64,000 nt of DNA from Nitzschia sp. DOCU1. Taxonomy: Eukaryota > Bacillariophyta > Bacillariophyceae > Bacillariales > Bacillariaceae. The stretch covers positions 1,054,001 to 1,118,000 of the forward strand of contig OX596000.1 of assembly GCA_951394045.1 (NCBI GenBank). Direction: 5' to 3'. Numbering within the stretch: the stretch's first letter is position 1; every line of letters begins with the position of its first letter. Shown here piece by piece: positions 1-9,754 of this stretch. A model generated the notes under the pieces. The model was given only the letters and a program-made list of their open reading frames with translations, did no database searches and was not told the origin of the DNA. Both the position numbers and the translations under genes were made by a program.

Positions 1-157
1 TTCCCGGCTAAAGTAACTGGTGAAAATTATTTCTGTACTTGGAAAATACGTTTTTCTCTATTTAGTCTATAGAAAGTAGACAGGTTGCGATTGGTGCTAG
101 TAAAATGTTTTTTTGGGATAGTTAGAATGGTGTGTCGATAGATTTTGGGTGAGGATT

Positions 158-3100
158 CTAGCCCAATTTCAGTGACACTGGAATAGGAATGAATTCATCC
201 TTATTGGAATGACTTGTGTGGCAACGACCGCATAATTCTTGGTCTTCGAACGCTGGTTCCGGGGGCGCTGCCTTGGCAAACTTCGTTGCCCTGCGCTTAG
301 CGGCAGCTTTCTTGACTTTATGCCAGCGAACTTCCTGGATTGCGGAATTGCAGCTGCTACAGTACGGAACAACGCCCGGAGCATTGCTGTTCTTCAAGTG
401 ATATAGGAGCATTGCAGTGCTGTACTTGGCCCGTCGCAATGTGTCAAATTCAAGGTGACGGTACTGGGAGAATTCCAAGAGCGCATGCCGCTCATCACTG
501 ATGGGTGACGACATGCTCACTAGAGAATTCTTGCTGTGTTCAAACTCGGAAGCGTAGGCTTCAAAAGTCTTCAGTTTCGCTTGTTCCGCCTCCGACATGG
601 ACGCCTTCGGAAATAAGAAGCAAGTGAAGAGGCTTGTTCTGAGCCGACGAACTGATTCGCTGACTTCTTCGCCTACCCAGGATTGTCTACGGCGCTTGGC
701 GGCTGGTTTATCGCCAGCAAGACTACTTTCGCTCGACGCATCTATGCTACCGCGACGCCTCTTCGCCCCGGGGATAGAAGGAGCCGGGTTGCGCTTGTCC
801 AAAAGCCAATGATCATCACCGACCATGCGATGCATCACAGCCTCTGGGCCATCGGAGAGGAGATCCAGTTTATTCTTCGGCGGCGGCCGTGCGGAATTGA
901 CTTTGTAGGAGCCTCTGCGGCCCCGACCTCGCCCCCTGCCGTGGCGGCGAGCCGGCTTTTCAAGTGTTGGTGCCGACGGAGCCTTGGATTCAGAGCCGAC
1001 GTCGCACTCCTTTGATAACGCCACTGACGACGTGGGGGAGTTTGGCATCGAGACAGAGGTAACCGAGGAGCTCAAAGACCGCGATCCGTCGGATGATCGG
1101 TCGTCTTCAATGAGAACGCTTGTAGACTTGCCCGCACATGGGACTTGTATATCCATAGTCGTATCGAGGCTCATGCTCAGATCCGCATAGACCTCCCATG
1201 AACTGCAGGCTTCTTTAGCCTCGGTGCTAGCATCCCAAATCTTTACAAGCGCCGAGAGCTCTTGATAGAAGAGGGCCTGGACTTCGTCAGCTTTGATGTG
1301 GACCAAGTGCCCGGCAGGGTTGAAGCGCTTGGCATTGGCCACCATCAACTCGACGTCCTCAACAACTTGACGAAGCTGGTCATATTCTCCGATGACACAA
1401 CGTGCATGAATGGTACCTAGGTCCATTGGCTTGGTGACTATCTCATGATAGTTTGCGAGCTTCATGGCGGCGGCGTTGACTGGGCGACGGAATGGCACTG
1501 AGGCAGGGTGGGTCATAACCCGATCTTTGACAAGAGCGGCCATCTGCAAGGCGGGACAGGGGTCTAACTCGCCACTTGACAGCGGTGTCACATTCCAGAC
1601 ACAGACTTCCGTCGGGGCCCGCACTTTGATATTACGGGCGAGGGATGCACTATGAACTCGAACCGCCTCCTCGATCCAAAAGTCCCCATCCAACAGAGGG
1701 GGACAAACCATGCGTCCCTGCTTGGCTGAGGCCTCCACACCGCTGTTCTCGTCTTCCTTGATCTGCGAGAGGTGTGTCTCGAACTCACTTTCGAATAAAC
1801 TCTTGACGTCGGTCACGACACCACAGCCAATAGCCCGGCTGAGTGCCCCGTGGTACCAGTTGATAAGACGCTCCCGGTTGGGAGTACGCTGCGACGACGG
1901 GTGGTTCCAAAACACAAACAAGTTGCCCCGCGACGGCGGGCAGGCCCAGATGTGAGCAACCTCGTATCCACGGGCACGAGCAGTAGCCAAATAAGCGACG
2001 AGGATTTCTTGATAGACTTCCGTTCGGCAGTCGCGAGGTCTAAAGTGTTCCACAGAGTCAAGGTATGCAATGTACACGCGCTTGTCATGGCTGGACTTGA
2101 CTCGATCCGCGACACCAGCATCGTAGTCATCATTGCCGTCATACTCTTGAACGTACATGCAAAAGATGCAGACATCCAGGCCATCGATTCTCTGAAAAAG
2201 TGTAATGGCTTTCTGTTGATATCGAACTTGGGAAGGAGGATTGACAATCTTGTCAGAGTCAGTTGCCATGCGGAAGTGACGCCGTACGACGTCTGGAACA
2301 GCGAAATTCCGGCTGCTGTCCGAGACCACCCGGACTGTAACAGTCTTCTCAGCATTGGGGGTTCTTTGCATAATTTTCCTGACCTTCGCCTCGATGAAGG
2401 ACGACACCGCGCATTCCGGTAGCGAATCGGCGGTGAGGGCCTTTCCGTGAGAAATGCCAAGAGAACCTACTGAAACGGGCACATCCGAGCCGCTGACAAA
2501 GGTATAAGCATCGGCGTCGTGTATCGACTCCTCCATTGGCTCGGTATCCGCGCACTCCTCCCCTTTCTCTTGGCATTCTAAACAAAGATAGTCCGAGACA
2601 TCGTGCACGTAGCCATTGTGCATTGCACAAATTGCGTGGACGCCAGCAGAGCACTTCGAGCAGTCCAACCACTTTTCAGCAATCTCCTCATCGTTCCTGC
2701 GCTTCAGCAAGTCTTGCTTGTATCTGCAAGGATCGCCTTCCACCGTTCCTGGTAGGACTGGCGTCAAGCTGGAGTAACATTGATGACAGTAATGATGATT
2801 TCCATCCTTCGAGACATAGTAGTCGATCCCCTTCCGAAGCCTAGCGCCTTCACAATGGACACCATGGCATACCATGAGGGCAGGCTCATGAAACAAGCAT
2901 CCTTGATGGCACATCTGACAAGTCCGCCCCTTGCAAGTGCCGCACGTATGGGGCAAGAACGGAGGCAACTTCGACGTCTTCTTCAAGGCGACTACAGGAG
3001 GCAAACTAGCCTCGGCAGAAGCAGCTGTACTAGCAGGGGCAACCAAACTTAATTCGCCTTGAGATAGTTGTACAGATGCCTGGGGTCCCGAACAATCCAC

Positions 3101-3955
3101 CGAGGCACGGGCAGCACCCTCTCCTTCGACGCGAGCAGGGATAGAAACATCCTCCTCGAATGTAGACACAGTTCGAGCAATAGTGTTTGGGTGCGATGCA
3201 ATAGTCTCAACTTCCATCGGGATCGCGCCCTGTGACGAGCTTGAGGCATCTTCAGAGTTTTCAGATAGTTCTGGTGTATCCAAGCACGCCAGAGCCTGCT
3301 CAAAGTAAATTAGGAGTTCCTTCGCAGCTAGATGAATCGGATGAAGTGGGGGGTTGTACTGCATCGAGTTCATAAAGACTAGCCGGATATCATCCGCAAC
3401 TTGTTGCCGTGACTGATAAGCTACGGCATGCAGACGACTTTTGATCGTTCCAAGGTCCATGGGCCTAGTGATGATGCGACGATAGTCGACAAGTCCCAGC
3501 GCCTCGGCATCCACAGGGATATTGAAGATCCCCTTACGATTGTGGGTCTGATGAGACATCAAACGTGTCAAAATCAATCGCATCGGGTGTAATTCAGCCT
3601 CCAATCTCAGAGCAGCAATATGCGTCTTCATCATGGAAGCATCTTCCAGAGGGTTCGGGAGAGGTGGGACGTCTTTGCTGCAGGAGTCCATCGACAAGCC
3701 AGTCGCAGATGGCGCCACTTCATCAAACTCCGAAACTCTTCTAGGAGGCGACGTGGGTCGTTGTTCCGACGACACGTCGATGAAGTCATTCAATTCCGCA
3801 ACTCCAAGTTCATCTTGTGAGACCAGACGAGCAAACCGTTTGCGTTTCATATTCTTCTTTGGAAACGTGGATGGGCCTTCCTGTTCCTCATTCAACGGGG
3901 ACTGAGGAAGGACAACTTGGGAAGAGGAGGGGCCTGCTTCACTTGCAGAGGTCAT
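158..3955 (-). CDS. p300/CBP-type histone acetyltransferase with two bromodomains
   Basis: A 1265-residue single-exon protein that should acetylate histones in the nucleus. Seen in order: an N-terminal basic stretch (KRKR near residue 38); bromodomain 1 at about 120-225, with the acetyl-lysine-binding asparagine in MQYNPP (N201); a Cys/His-rich PHD-like block at about 335-465; a KAT11 catalytic domain at about 530-740, recognisable by DVCIFCMYVQEY, RRVYIAYLDSV-like and HIWACPPSRG motifs; bromodomain 2 at about 800-905 (KPMDLGTI, RFNPAGH); a GRGRGRRG basic patch; and a C-terminal ZZ-like zinc region (FDTLRRAKYSTAMLLYHLKN, then paired CxxC). Animal p300/CBP has one bromodomain in front of the HAT. 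Here one lies on each side, and I see no TAZ or KIX domain, so this is a lineage variant closer to plant HAC proteins in its PHD-HAT-ZZ core. The first ATG is used because no better start follows. Family assignment is very secure; targets are inferred. Confidence 0.95.
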   Translation of the reverse strand: MTSASEAGPSSSQVVLPQSPLNEEQEGPSTFPKKNMKRKRFARLVSQDELGVAELNDFIDVSSEQRPTSPPRRVSEFDEVAPSATGLSMDSCSKDVPPLPNPLEDASMMKTHIAALRLEAELHPMRLILTRLMSHQTHNRKGIFNIPVDAEALGLVDYRRIITRPMDLGTIKSRLHAVAYQSRQQVADDIRLVFMNSMQYNPPLHPIHLAAKELLIYFEQALACLDTPELSENSEDASSSSQGAIPMEVETIASHPNTIARTVSTFEEDVSIPARVEGEGAARASVDCSGPQASVQLSQGELSLVAPASTAASAEASLPPVVALKKTSKLPPFLPHTCGTCKGRTCQMCHQGCLFHEPALMVCHGVHCEGARLRKGIDYYVSKDGNHHYCHQCYSSLTPVLPGTVEGDPCRYKQDLLKRRNDEEIAEKWLDCSKCSAGVHAICAMHNGYVHDVSDYLCLECQEKGEECADTEPMEESIHDADAYTFVSGSDVPVSVGSLGISHGKALTADSLPECAVSSFIEAKVRKIMQRTPNAEKTVTVRVVSDSSRNFAVPDVVRRHFRMATDSDKIVNPPSQVRYQQKAITLFQRIDGLDVCIFCMYVQEYDGNDDYDAGVADRVKSSHDKRVYIAYLDSVEHFRPRDCRTEVYQEILVAYLATARARGYEVAHIWACPPSRGNLFVFWNHPSSQRTPNRERLINWYHGALSRAIGCGVVTDVKSLFESEFETHLSQIKEDENSGVEASAKQGRMVCPPLLDGDFWIEEAVRVHSASLARNIKVRAPTEVCVWNVTPLSSGELDPCPALQMAALVKDRVMTHPASVPFRRPVNAAAMKLANYHEIVTKPMDLGTIHARCVIGEYDQLRQVVEDVELMVANAKRFNPAGHLVHIKADEVQALFYQELSALVKIWDASTEAKEACSSWEVYADLSMSLDTTMDIQVPCAGKSTSVLIEDDRSSDGSRSLSSSVTSVSMPNSPTSSVALSKECDVGSESKAPSAPTLEKPARRHGRGRGRGRRGSYKVNSARPPPKNKLDLLSDGPEAVMHRMVGDDHWLLDKRNPAPSIPGAKRRRGSIDASSESSLAGDKPAAKRRRQSWVGEEVSESVRRLRTSLFTCFLFPKASMSEAEQAKLKTFEAYASEFEHSKNSLVSMSSPISDERHALLEFSQYRHLEFDTLRRAKYSTAMLLYHLKNSNAPGVVPYCSSCNSAIQEVRWHKVKKAAAKRRATKFAKAAPPEPAFEDQELCGRCHTSHSNKDEFIPIPVSLKLG

Positions 3956-5736
3956 CTTGACGAATATTCTGTCACGAGAGGCTGAAACAAGAACAAAAGA
4001 GTTAGTCGAGCATCATTTTCGATGGAAACAACGGTCGGAGGGATGGTTCATTCGATGCTAAAAACTGAGCCACCATTCTTTTCAAGAGTCCGGGTGCCCC
4101 CAGATTTGATGTGTGAACATCGCGGGGATGTCACAGGCGTCCAATCACGTTGCGCGAATTTCGAGAAGCACGTAGATTCTACGTGGATTCAGTACGACTC
4201 CAAAATTCGGTGGGACTCCCGCCGCCAGCCAAAATCCAAACCCAACTTTATTACCCACCGACCATGGTGTAGCCATTGGAATCGACAACGGCATCGGACC
4301 GAGATGGCAACCATATACGACAATCATTCATGACGAAAGGAAGGACTGGTTGAAGCATGAAAAAGAACGCATCCAGTTTGTGGCGTCAATCGTGAGATTG
4401 AAACTGCCGCCGATCGTATGGCGCAACTTCCTCCTCCTTCGGAGAGTTTCGTTGGCCATCTCTCACCATGGTGACACGATTCATTCAGCAGGCGCCAAAC
4501 GTTTATCATAACCAAAGCAGTAAATGGATAATTTTGCATTCAATTTTCAATTTCAGACAAGATCTTCCAAGCGTCGTTGCCGTCAAGGATCCAAAAAGGG
4601 TGGTCCGCCATGGTCGGCATGCGGCGTCTCGATGGGACGATGGGGGAATTCGAGTGATAGAACCTCACCTCCGTTTTAGCCCTCCGTCGAACTAGTACTA
4701 AGCTCTACTTACCGATTGCCCAAAGTGTAATTTATGACAATTCTAAATTCCTGATTCCATGGAGTGCGGTCCAATGCTGCGAGTGGATGTAGAAGAAGCA
4801 CTGCCGCCGCCGCTAGAAAATTGGCGGGTAGCTCGCGCGATGCGTTGCGCAACGAAAGCCGAAAGAGAAAATGAGAGATGTCAAAGGGGTGGGGTGAGCA
4901 AATAGCTTCTCAAAGATGGGTCATCATCCTGTAGATTTTGTACCAAGCCCTCACGTGAGTTCAGCAATGACCATGAATGACATTGGCCATCACGTGTGGT
5001 CCAGTACTAAACCAAGTAGAATCTACGAGGATGCCAAGCCAAAAAGATTTTCTCTTAATTTCTCTACCAATCAGAACGCAGCATTGAAAAATTCGCATTG
5101 GCAGCCTCCTCACCGATCTTTTCTCCACTTCCTGCGTCATCATTAGCACGTGGCAGATGAAATTTCGAATTGTTTAGCTAATAATTCACCGTTGTAGTTA
5201 TCCGTTGAACACCGAACAGCATTCGAAGGCGAGCCGGTCGTCCTTCGAACTTCGCCATTCGCCTTGCGAATTTTCCTACCGGGTAGACTTTCCTCTTCCG
5301 ACTTCTTTGGAGAGGTCCTCAAACCGATACTGATTGGGTCTCGTGGTAGGCGGTAGCGTTCAAATTTTGTCTTGATTTGACAAATCTTCAAATTGAAAAA
5401 CGAGTGTTCGGGAGGGCACAATCAATCCGTGCGTCACAAGGAAAGATCCAAATTGGAATTCTGTTCGGTTCGATGTTGGCGGGTGCGCTCGCTTTGGGAT
5501 GGATGGTGAAGAAAGCGTTGAGCCCAATTCGATTCTTTTATTCGATTTGATCGAATTTCAGGTTATGAGTTTTCGTGCCGTCAGTCCGCCTCCATAGCAA
5601 CCGATCAAAATGGAAGAAAGAACGTTGACAATGATGGGGGCGATGTGCAATCTAGTATCTCCTCACTCTCACTCTATATCTCTGCTTACATTACACAACC
5701 CTGCAAATCTAATCGAAGACGAGAAAGAAGCCTGCC
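3956..5736. other. Divergent intergenic region with three CACGTG boxes
   Basis: This 1.8-kb stretch separates the divergently transcribed acetyltransferase and PPR genes and should hold both promoters. I see no convincing coding sequence. Three G-box/E-box cores (CACGTG) lie at 4952-4957, 4991-4996 and 5147-5152, a local cluster that could bind bHLH or bZIP factors. The short ORFs here lack protein-like composition. Confidence 0.5.
4952..5152. promoter_or_regulatory. Cluster of three CACGTG motifs
   Basis: Three CACGTG hexamers occur in 201 bp (4952, 4991, 5147). The first sits in a longer palindrome, TCACGTGA. They lie about 600-800 bp upstream of the PPR gene start. CACGTG is the core site of bHLH and G-box bZIP factors; a function here is inferred from clustering only. 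Confidence 0.3.
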
Positions 5737-7941
5737 ATGCGGGTCGAATTTTCCCGTACTCGTCATGTTTCCGTGTTCGCCTTTGCCTTGCTGGTCCTTA
5801 TTTTCTTTATGTGTCGGGTGGACTGCTTCGTGCCTCGAGGGAGCGGCCGTAAACGTCCCGCCACGAAAATCCTGGTGGCCTCCAAGTCTACTTCGGCTTC
5901 ATCAGTGGACCCTGCCTCCCGCTTTCATTCTGACATGCGTCGAGTTTTGGAATCCCGAAGAAATTTGTCCTCTAGTTCTAAAATTGTGTGGGAGCCGCTC
6001 GACCGCCGAAAACGGCCGGAACTTTTGACCACGGACATGGATGGGGCCGAACGCGTGTTGACCATGCTGCAGCACATGGTATCCATAGGCGTGGCAACGG
6101 AGGAATCCTACCGGATTGTGCTCGAGGCACTTGTCCAGCGCGGTCGACTACGGTGGAGGCGAGAAGATTCCATGCTTGTGTGTGCGGCCGATGAAGTACA
6201 CATGATTATGCACGAGCTGTGGGGGTTGGTGGGTGAAGGACAAATGTCCACGGAAACGTGCAATCTTGCCTTGCAAGCATATGCTGTGTGTGCTACACCC
6301 CGGGGGAATCGGCAGTATGCCAATTATGCTCAAAGTCTTTTGGAAAAAATGATCGAAAATGGGATAGAAGTTGATGCGGAGAGCATCGGTCATGTCATTC
6401 ATGCATGGTCGTGGCAACAAGAAAATTTGCGATCCGGAGAATGTGCACAAATGGCGCAAGAGAATTTTGACCGCCTCTGGGCCTATTCCCCGGACGTGGA
6501 AACGCTGCAAAGAAGTTATCATTGGTTACTAGAAGCCTGGTCGAAGAGTTCCGACGAGGGATCGAAGGAGAGGGCTGAAGCAATTCTCAAAGAAATGATT
6601 TCGCTTCGTAAAAAGCATCCCGAAAGCGATTTCCCAAATTCGAATTCATTTTCTAACGCGATATTGGCATTTTCGAAAGATAGGGTGGAGGAATCTGCAA
6701 GCAAGGCCCAAGAATTACTTGACATGGCAATTTCCTACTTTGAGCGAGGCGAATTTCCAGAAGACACAAGCCCTGACTTGATCGCTTTCAATGGCGTTCT
6801 AAGTGCCTGGGCCAGACTTGGTCGACCCGATAAAGCCGAGGCTGTCTTGTCCAAGTTGGTACGACTTTCGGAAAAGTATCCAAAAGTTGCCCCGGACACC
6901 GTCTCCTACAACAATGTTCTGTACGCCAATCTGCAAGGGAGTAACAAGGTGGATTTTCTGGCCAGGATCTTGACAATTGTTCAACTTATGGAAGAGAACG
7001 CAGAGGAACATCCGACGTTGAAACCTGATAGCTTTACTTACAGCGTTGTCATGAAGGCCTGGCTTAGAAGTAAACGGCCGGATGCTGCCTATAAAGCGCT
7101 TGACGCAGTACGCAAGATGCATGCGTTATGGGCTTCTGGGGACACGGTGGCCGACCCCTCCAATCGTTATTACAACATGGTGATCAACGCATTAGCCAAG
7201 AACAAAAATGGCGTCGACCCTCGGGAGGCCTACGATCTGTTGTTGCAAATGCAAGCAAGCAAAGATTGCAAACCAGATGTAATAACCTACACGTCAGTGA
7301 TTGAATGCTTCTCAAAATCTACCGATCTCAATGCGCCGCGCACAAGCGTTGAGTTGCTCCGTCAGGCGGAAGCGGATTACAAACGCACCAATAATCCCAA
7401 AATGATGCCCAACATGCGGACGTATTCGATGGCGATTTTAGCCGCCAATACTAACCCGACTCTGGAGAATGTACTGCAAGCTCGAGAACTTCTGGTCGAA
7501 TTGTTGTCATTGTATGATGAGACTGGGAACCCTGATTTGGAGCCTAACGCCTTCCCCTTCAACTACGCCTTAAATTGCGCCGCTAATTGCATTGGCACGA
7601 GCGAGGAAAAGGTAAAAGCTTTTCAGGCAGCGGCCCAGACGTACAACGATTTACGAAAGCGAGACTCAGTACTGCCAGACAGTTACACGTATGGGTTTTG
7701 GTTCAAATGCTGCAACAATCTACTGCCGGATTGTGAAATTCGTACCAAGGGTTTGACGCTTTCCTTTGAGCAATGCAAGGCTGATGGACTTGTGAGCTCC
7801 GAAAATCTTCGAAGACTGTTGGCCCGTACACCTCCGGATCTGGTTAGGTCTATCTTGGATCTTGGTCCAAAAACGTTGCACGACTATCGGCAGCTCACCC
7901 TTGAAGATCTACCTCCGGATTGGAGCAGAAATGTCCGCTGA
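5737..7941 (+). CDS. Plastid-targeted pentatricopeptide repeat (PPR) protein
   Basis: A 734-residue protein. It opens with a hydrophobic signal peptide (residues about 9-29) followed by DC-F-VP, an aromatic residue (F31) at the predicted cleavage point. That is the diatom ASAFAP-type signal for the complex plastid, and a basic, Ser-rich transit region follows. From about residue 220 the protein is a string of helical PPR-like repeats, for example PDLIAFNGVLSAWARLGRP, PDTVSYNNVLYA, PDSFTYSVVMKAWLRSKRP and PDVITYTSVIECFSK, with the typical D-x-x-[ST]-[YF]-[NST] starts. PPR proteins bind organelle RNA and act in its processing, stability or translation. No DYW or SMR catalytic tail is visible. 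It is a single exon, and upstream ATGs are in other frames. The RNA target cannot be read from sequence. Confidence 0.92.
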   Translation: MRVEFSRTRHVSVFAFALLVLIFFMCRVDCFVPRGSGRKRPATKILVASKSTSASSVDPASRFHSDMRRVLESRRNLSSSSKIVWEPLDRRKRPELLTTDMDGAERVLTMLQHMVSIGVATEESYRIVLEALVQRGRLRWRREDSMLVCAADEVHMIMHELWGLVGEGQMSTETCNLALQAYAVCATPRGNRQYANYAQSLLEKMIENGIEVDAESIGHVIHAWSWQQENLRSGECAQMAQENFDRLWAYSPDVETLQRSYHWLLEAWSKSSDEGSKERAEAILKEMISLRKKHPESDFPNSNSFSNAILAFSKDRVEESASKAQELLDMAISYFERGEFPEDTSPDLIAFNGVLSAWARLGRPDKAEAVLSKLVRLSEKYPKVAPDTVSYNNVLYANLQGSNKVDFLARILTIVQLMEENAEEHPTLKPDSFTYSVVMKAWLRSKRPDAAYKALDAVRKMHALWASGDTVADPSNRYYNMVINALAKNKNGVDPREAYDLLLQMQASKDCKPDVITYTSVIECFSKSTDLNAPRTSVELLRQAEADYKRTNNPKMMPNMRTYSMAILAANTNPTLENVLQARELLVELLSLYDETGNPDLEPNAFPFNYALNCAANCIGTSEEKVKAFQAAAQTYNDLRKRDSVLPDSYTYGFWFKCCNNLLPDCEIRTKGLTLSFEQCKADGLVSSENLRRLLARTPPDLVRSILDLGPKTLHDYRQLTLEDLPPDWSRNVR

Positions 7942-8450
7942 TTGGCGCGACTGTGAACCGTGGGCATCATTCGGGAGTCGACATCGCGATCTGGGGAGAG
8001 CACGATCCAGCAAGGTTTTGTTATAACAGGTATTGTTGAAGAATCTATGTAGGCGAGGTTTTGGTTCGTCGGATGTTGGTAAAATCGTTATTACTCCCCG
8101 AGCGAGCTGTGCACAAATGAGCCACGGGACCACAACCACAATCAAGTGATCTTCGAGACAAATAGCTCACTTGCTACTGCTAGCTCCTAGTAGTTAAGTG
8201 TCTTCTTGGGTCTCTAGCTAATAGTAGTTGCTAACTGGAAAGTGCCTATCAGTGTAAAGACTCGACGGTTTTGCCTTACTGCCGCTCGAACGATAGAGAT
8301 AGATTTTAGCGCTATTTTAGCAGCCGCGCATCTTTTTCGGACGCGTCGCCGTGCCTGCTTAGCGGAAGCAGAGGTTTCATTTCCTATGCTGTCCCTCCAA
8401 TACAGGCTTCCAAACACCTATTAGCCCCGTGTATTGTTGGATGAATTATC
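7942..8450. other. Intergenic, no gene seen
   Basis: This 509-bp gap between two same-strand genes holds the 3' UTR of the PPR gene and the promoter of the VOC-fold gene. It contains CTAGTAGTT-like words at about 8187 and 8221, part of a motif that recurs at gene 3' ends in this window. I see nothing else. Confidence 0.4.
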
Positions 8451-9668
8451 ATGGTGTATTGTTGTGATATTTTGATGCTTGTAGCTGTGCTACTAGCTGT
8501 CCCAGCGTGGCGCAAAACATCGGCTGCAGTCGCTTGGTTGCCTGTCCAACCCACCACCAGCATCACTCGACGATCCCATCGGAATCTTTCACACCAACTC
8601 CGACGGCTACTTATACAATCACACCATCCGAACAGCAATAATCCGGATTTTTCTTTCTCAGTGCGGGGCATGGTTGCCAGCGACACCGGGTCGTCTTCAA
8701 CAATTGTGGATCGATCGACTCTGACACTGCTGGAACATGTCAACTTGAATGTTCCAAGTCAGGAACACGTAGTTCCTTTCTACTTTGGGTTGCTTGGTTG
8801 TGGATTAGATCCTCGCAAGGCGGCCAATCTGGCTCATAATTCCTCCAAACGAACCTTGTGGGCCAATTGTGGGCGTGGGTCACAATTTCACTTGCCCTAT
8901 GGAGATCCTGCGCAAAGAATTCCTGGCCATATCGGATTACGATTCGATTCATTGGAAGGACTTACCGCTCGACTGGAAGAATTTCGTGCGTGTTATGACA
9001 GTGCCGAGCGTGGGGAGGATCCGTCGACGGGACGGAGCTTTATTCGGATTACAGATCATTACGGCAATGTCTTTGTGTGTCGAGCAAAGCAAGATGGCGG
9101 TGCTTCCAAGGAATTCCGACAACCCTACATTCGTCCAAGCGAAACCGAACAATGGGGAGAGTTTGCCACAAAGTATGGCAAGATGGACACTGAATGCTGG
9201 ATCGACTATGTAGAGTTTTATTGTCCCAAGGGAGCTGCATCGAAGATTGCAGAATTCTACGAATCCGTCTTGGATGCAACGACGTACTCGTTCGAGATTG
9301 GCGACGGCTTGTCGATTGCAATCATCGCAGTTGGAAATGTCGACGAGTTGGGACGTGCTGACCAATCCATCTTGTTTCGAGAAACAACAGAACAAATTCC
9401 GGATTACGATGGGCATCATATTGCCTTGTACGTTGGAGAGTCCGGGGCAGACTTTGAACAAGCTTTTAAGAATGCCCAGCTGGCAAATGTGGTTTGGTGT
9501 AACCCTCGCTTCCAAGACCAAGCCGATTCCCTGGAAGAAGTACGGAAGGAACAGCAATTTCGATTCAAAGACATCGTTGACATGGAAACAGGTGAGAGAA
9601 TCATGGAACTGGAACATGAGATGCGATCTATAAATCACCCGGCGTGGCCCGGCAAAACAAAAGAGTAG
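8451..9668 (+). CDS. Plastid-targeted VOC-superfamily (glyoxalase-fold) protein
   Basis: A 405-residue protein. Residues 1-28 form a signal peptide ending AVA-W-LP, so W29 replaces the usual Phe of the plastid-entry motif; a basic transit-like segment follows to about residue 85. The mature part has two vicinal-oxygen-chelate-like halves. The first begins LLEHVNLNVPS (His likely a metal ligand) and runs through GHIGLRFDSLEGL and ITDHYGNVFVCR. The second begins WIDYVEFYCPKG and includes GHHIALYV and ends near IMELEHEMRS. This paired arrangement is typical of glyoxalase I and extradiol-dioxygenase relatives. The substrate is not evident. The gene converges on the chalcone-isomerase-like gene, with only 86 bp between stop codons. 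Confidence 0.8.
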   Translation: MVYCCDILMLVAVLLAVPAWRKTSAAVAWLPVQPTTSITRRSHRNLSHQLRRLLIQSHHPNSNNPDFSFSVRGMVASDTGSSSTIVDRSTLTLLEHVNLNVPSQEHVVPFYFGLLGCGLDPRKAANLAHNSSKRTLWANCGRGSQFHLPYGDPAQRIPGHIGLRFDSLEGLTARLEEFRACYDSAERGEDPSTGRSFIRITDHYGNVFVCRAKQDGGASKEFRQPYIRPSETEQWGEFATKYGKMDTECWIDYVEFYCPKGAASKIAEFYESVLDATTYSFEIGDGLSIAIIAVGNVDELGRADQSILFRETTEQIPDYDGHHIALYVGESGADFEQAFKNAQLANVVWCNPRFQDQADSLEEVRKEQQFRFKDIVDMETGERIMELEHEMRSINHPAWPGKTKE

Positions 9669-9754
9669 CTAATAGAAACCAGGAGGATGTTCAACATTTT
9701 CTTCTATGGTTGCTAGCGGGTTAGTGGTCTATTGGGTAGTAGCTTTTGTGATTG

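Noticed and set aside
1813..2460. Long minus-strand ORF inside the acetyltransferase gene
   Set aside because: It is an alternative frame of the real gene, with Arg/Ser-rich shadow composition.
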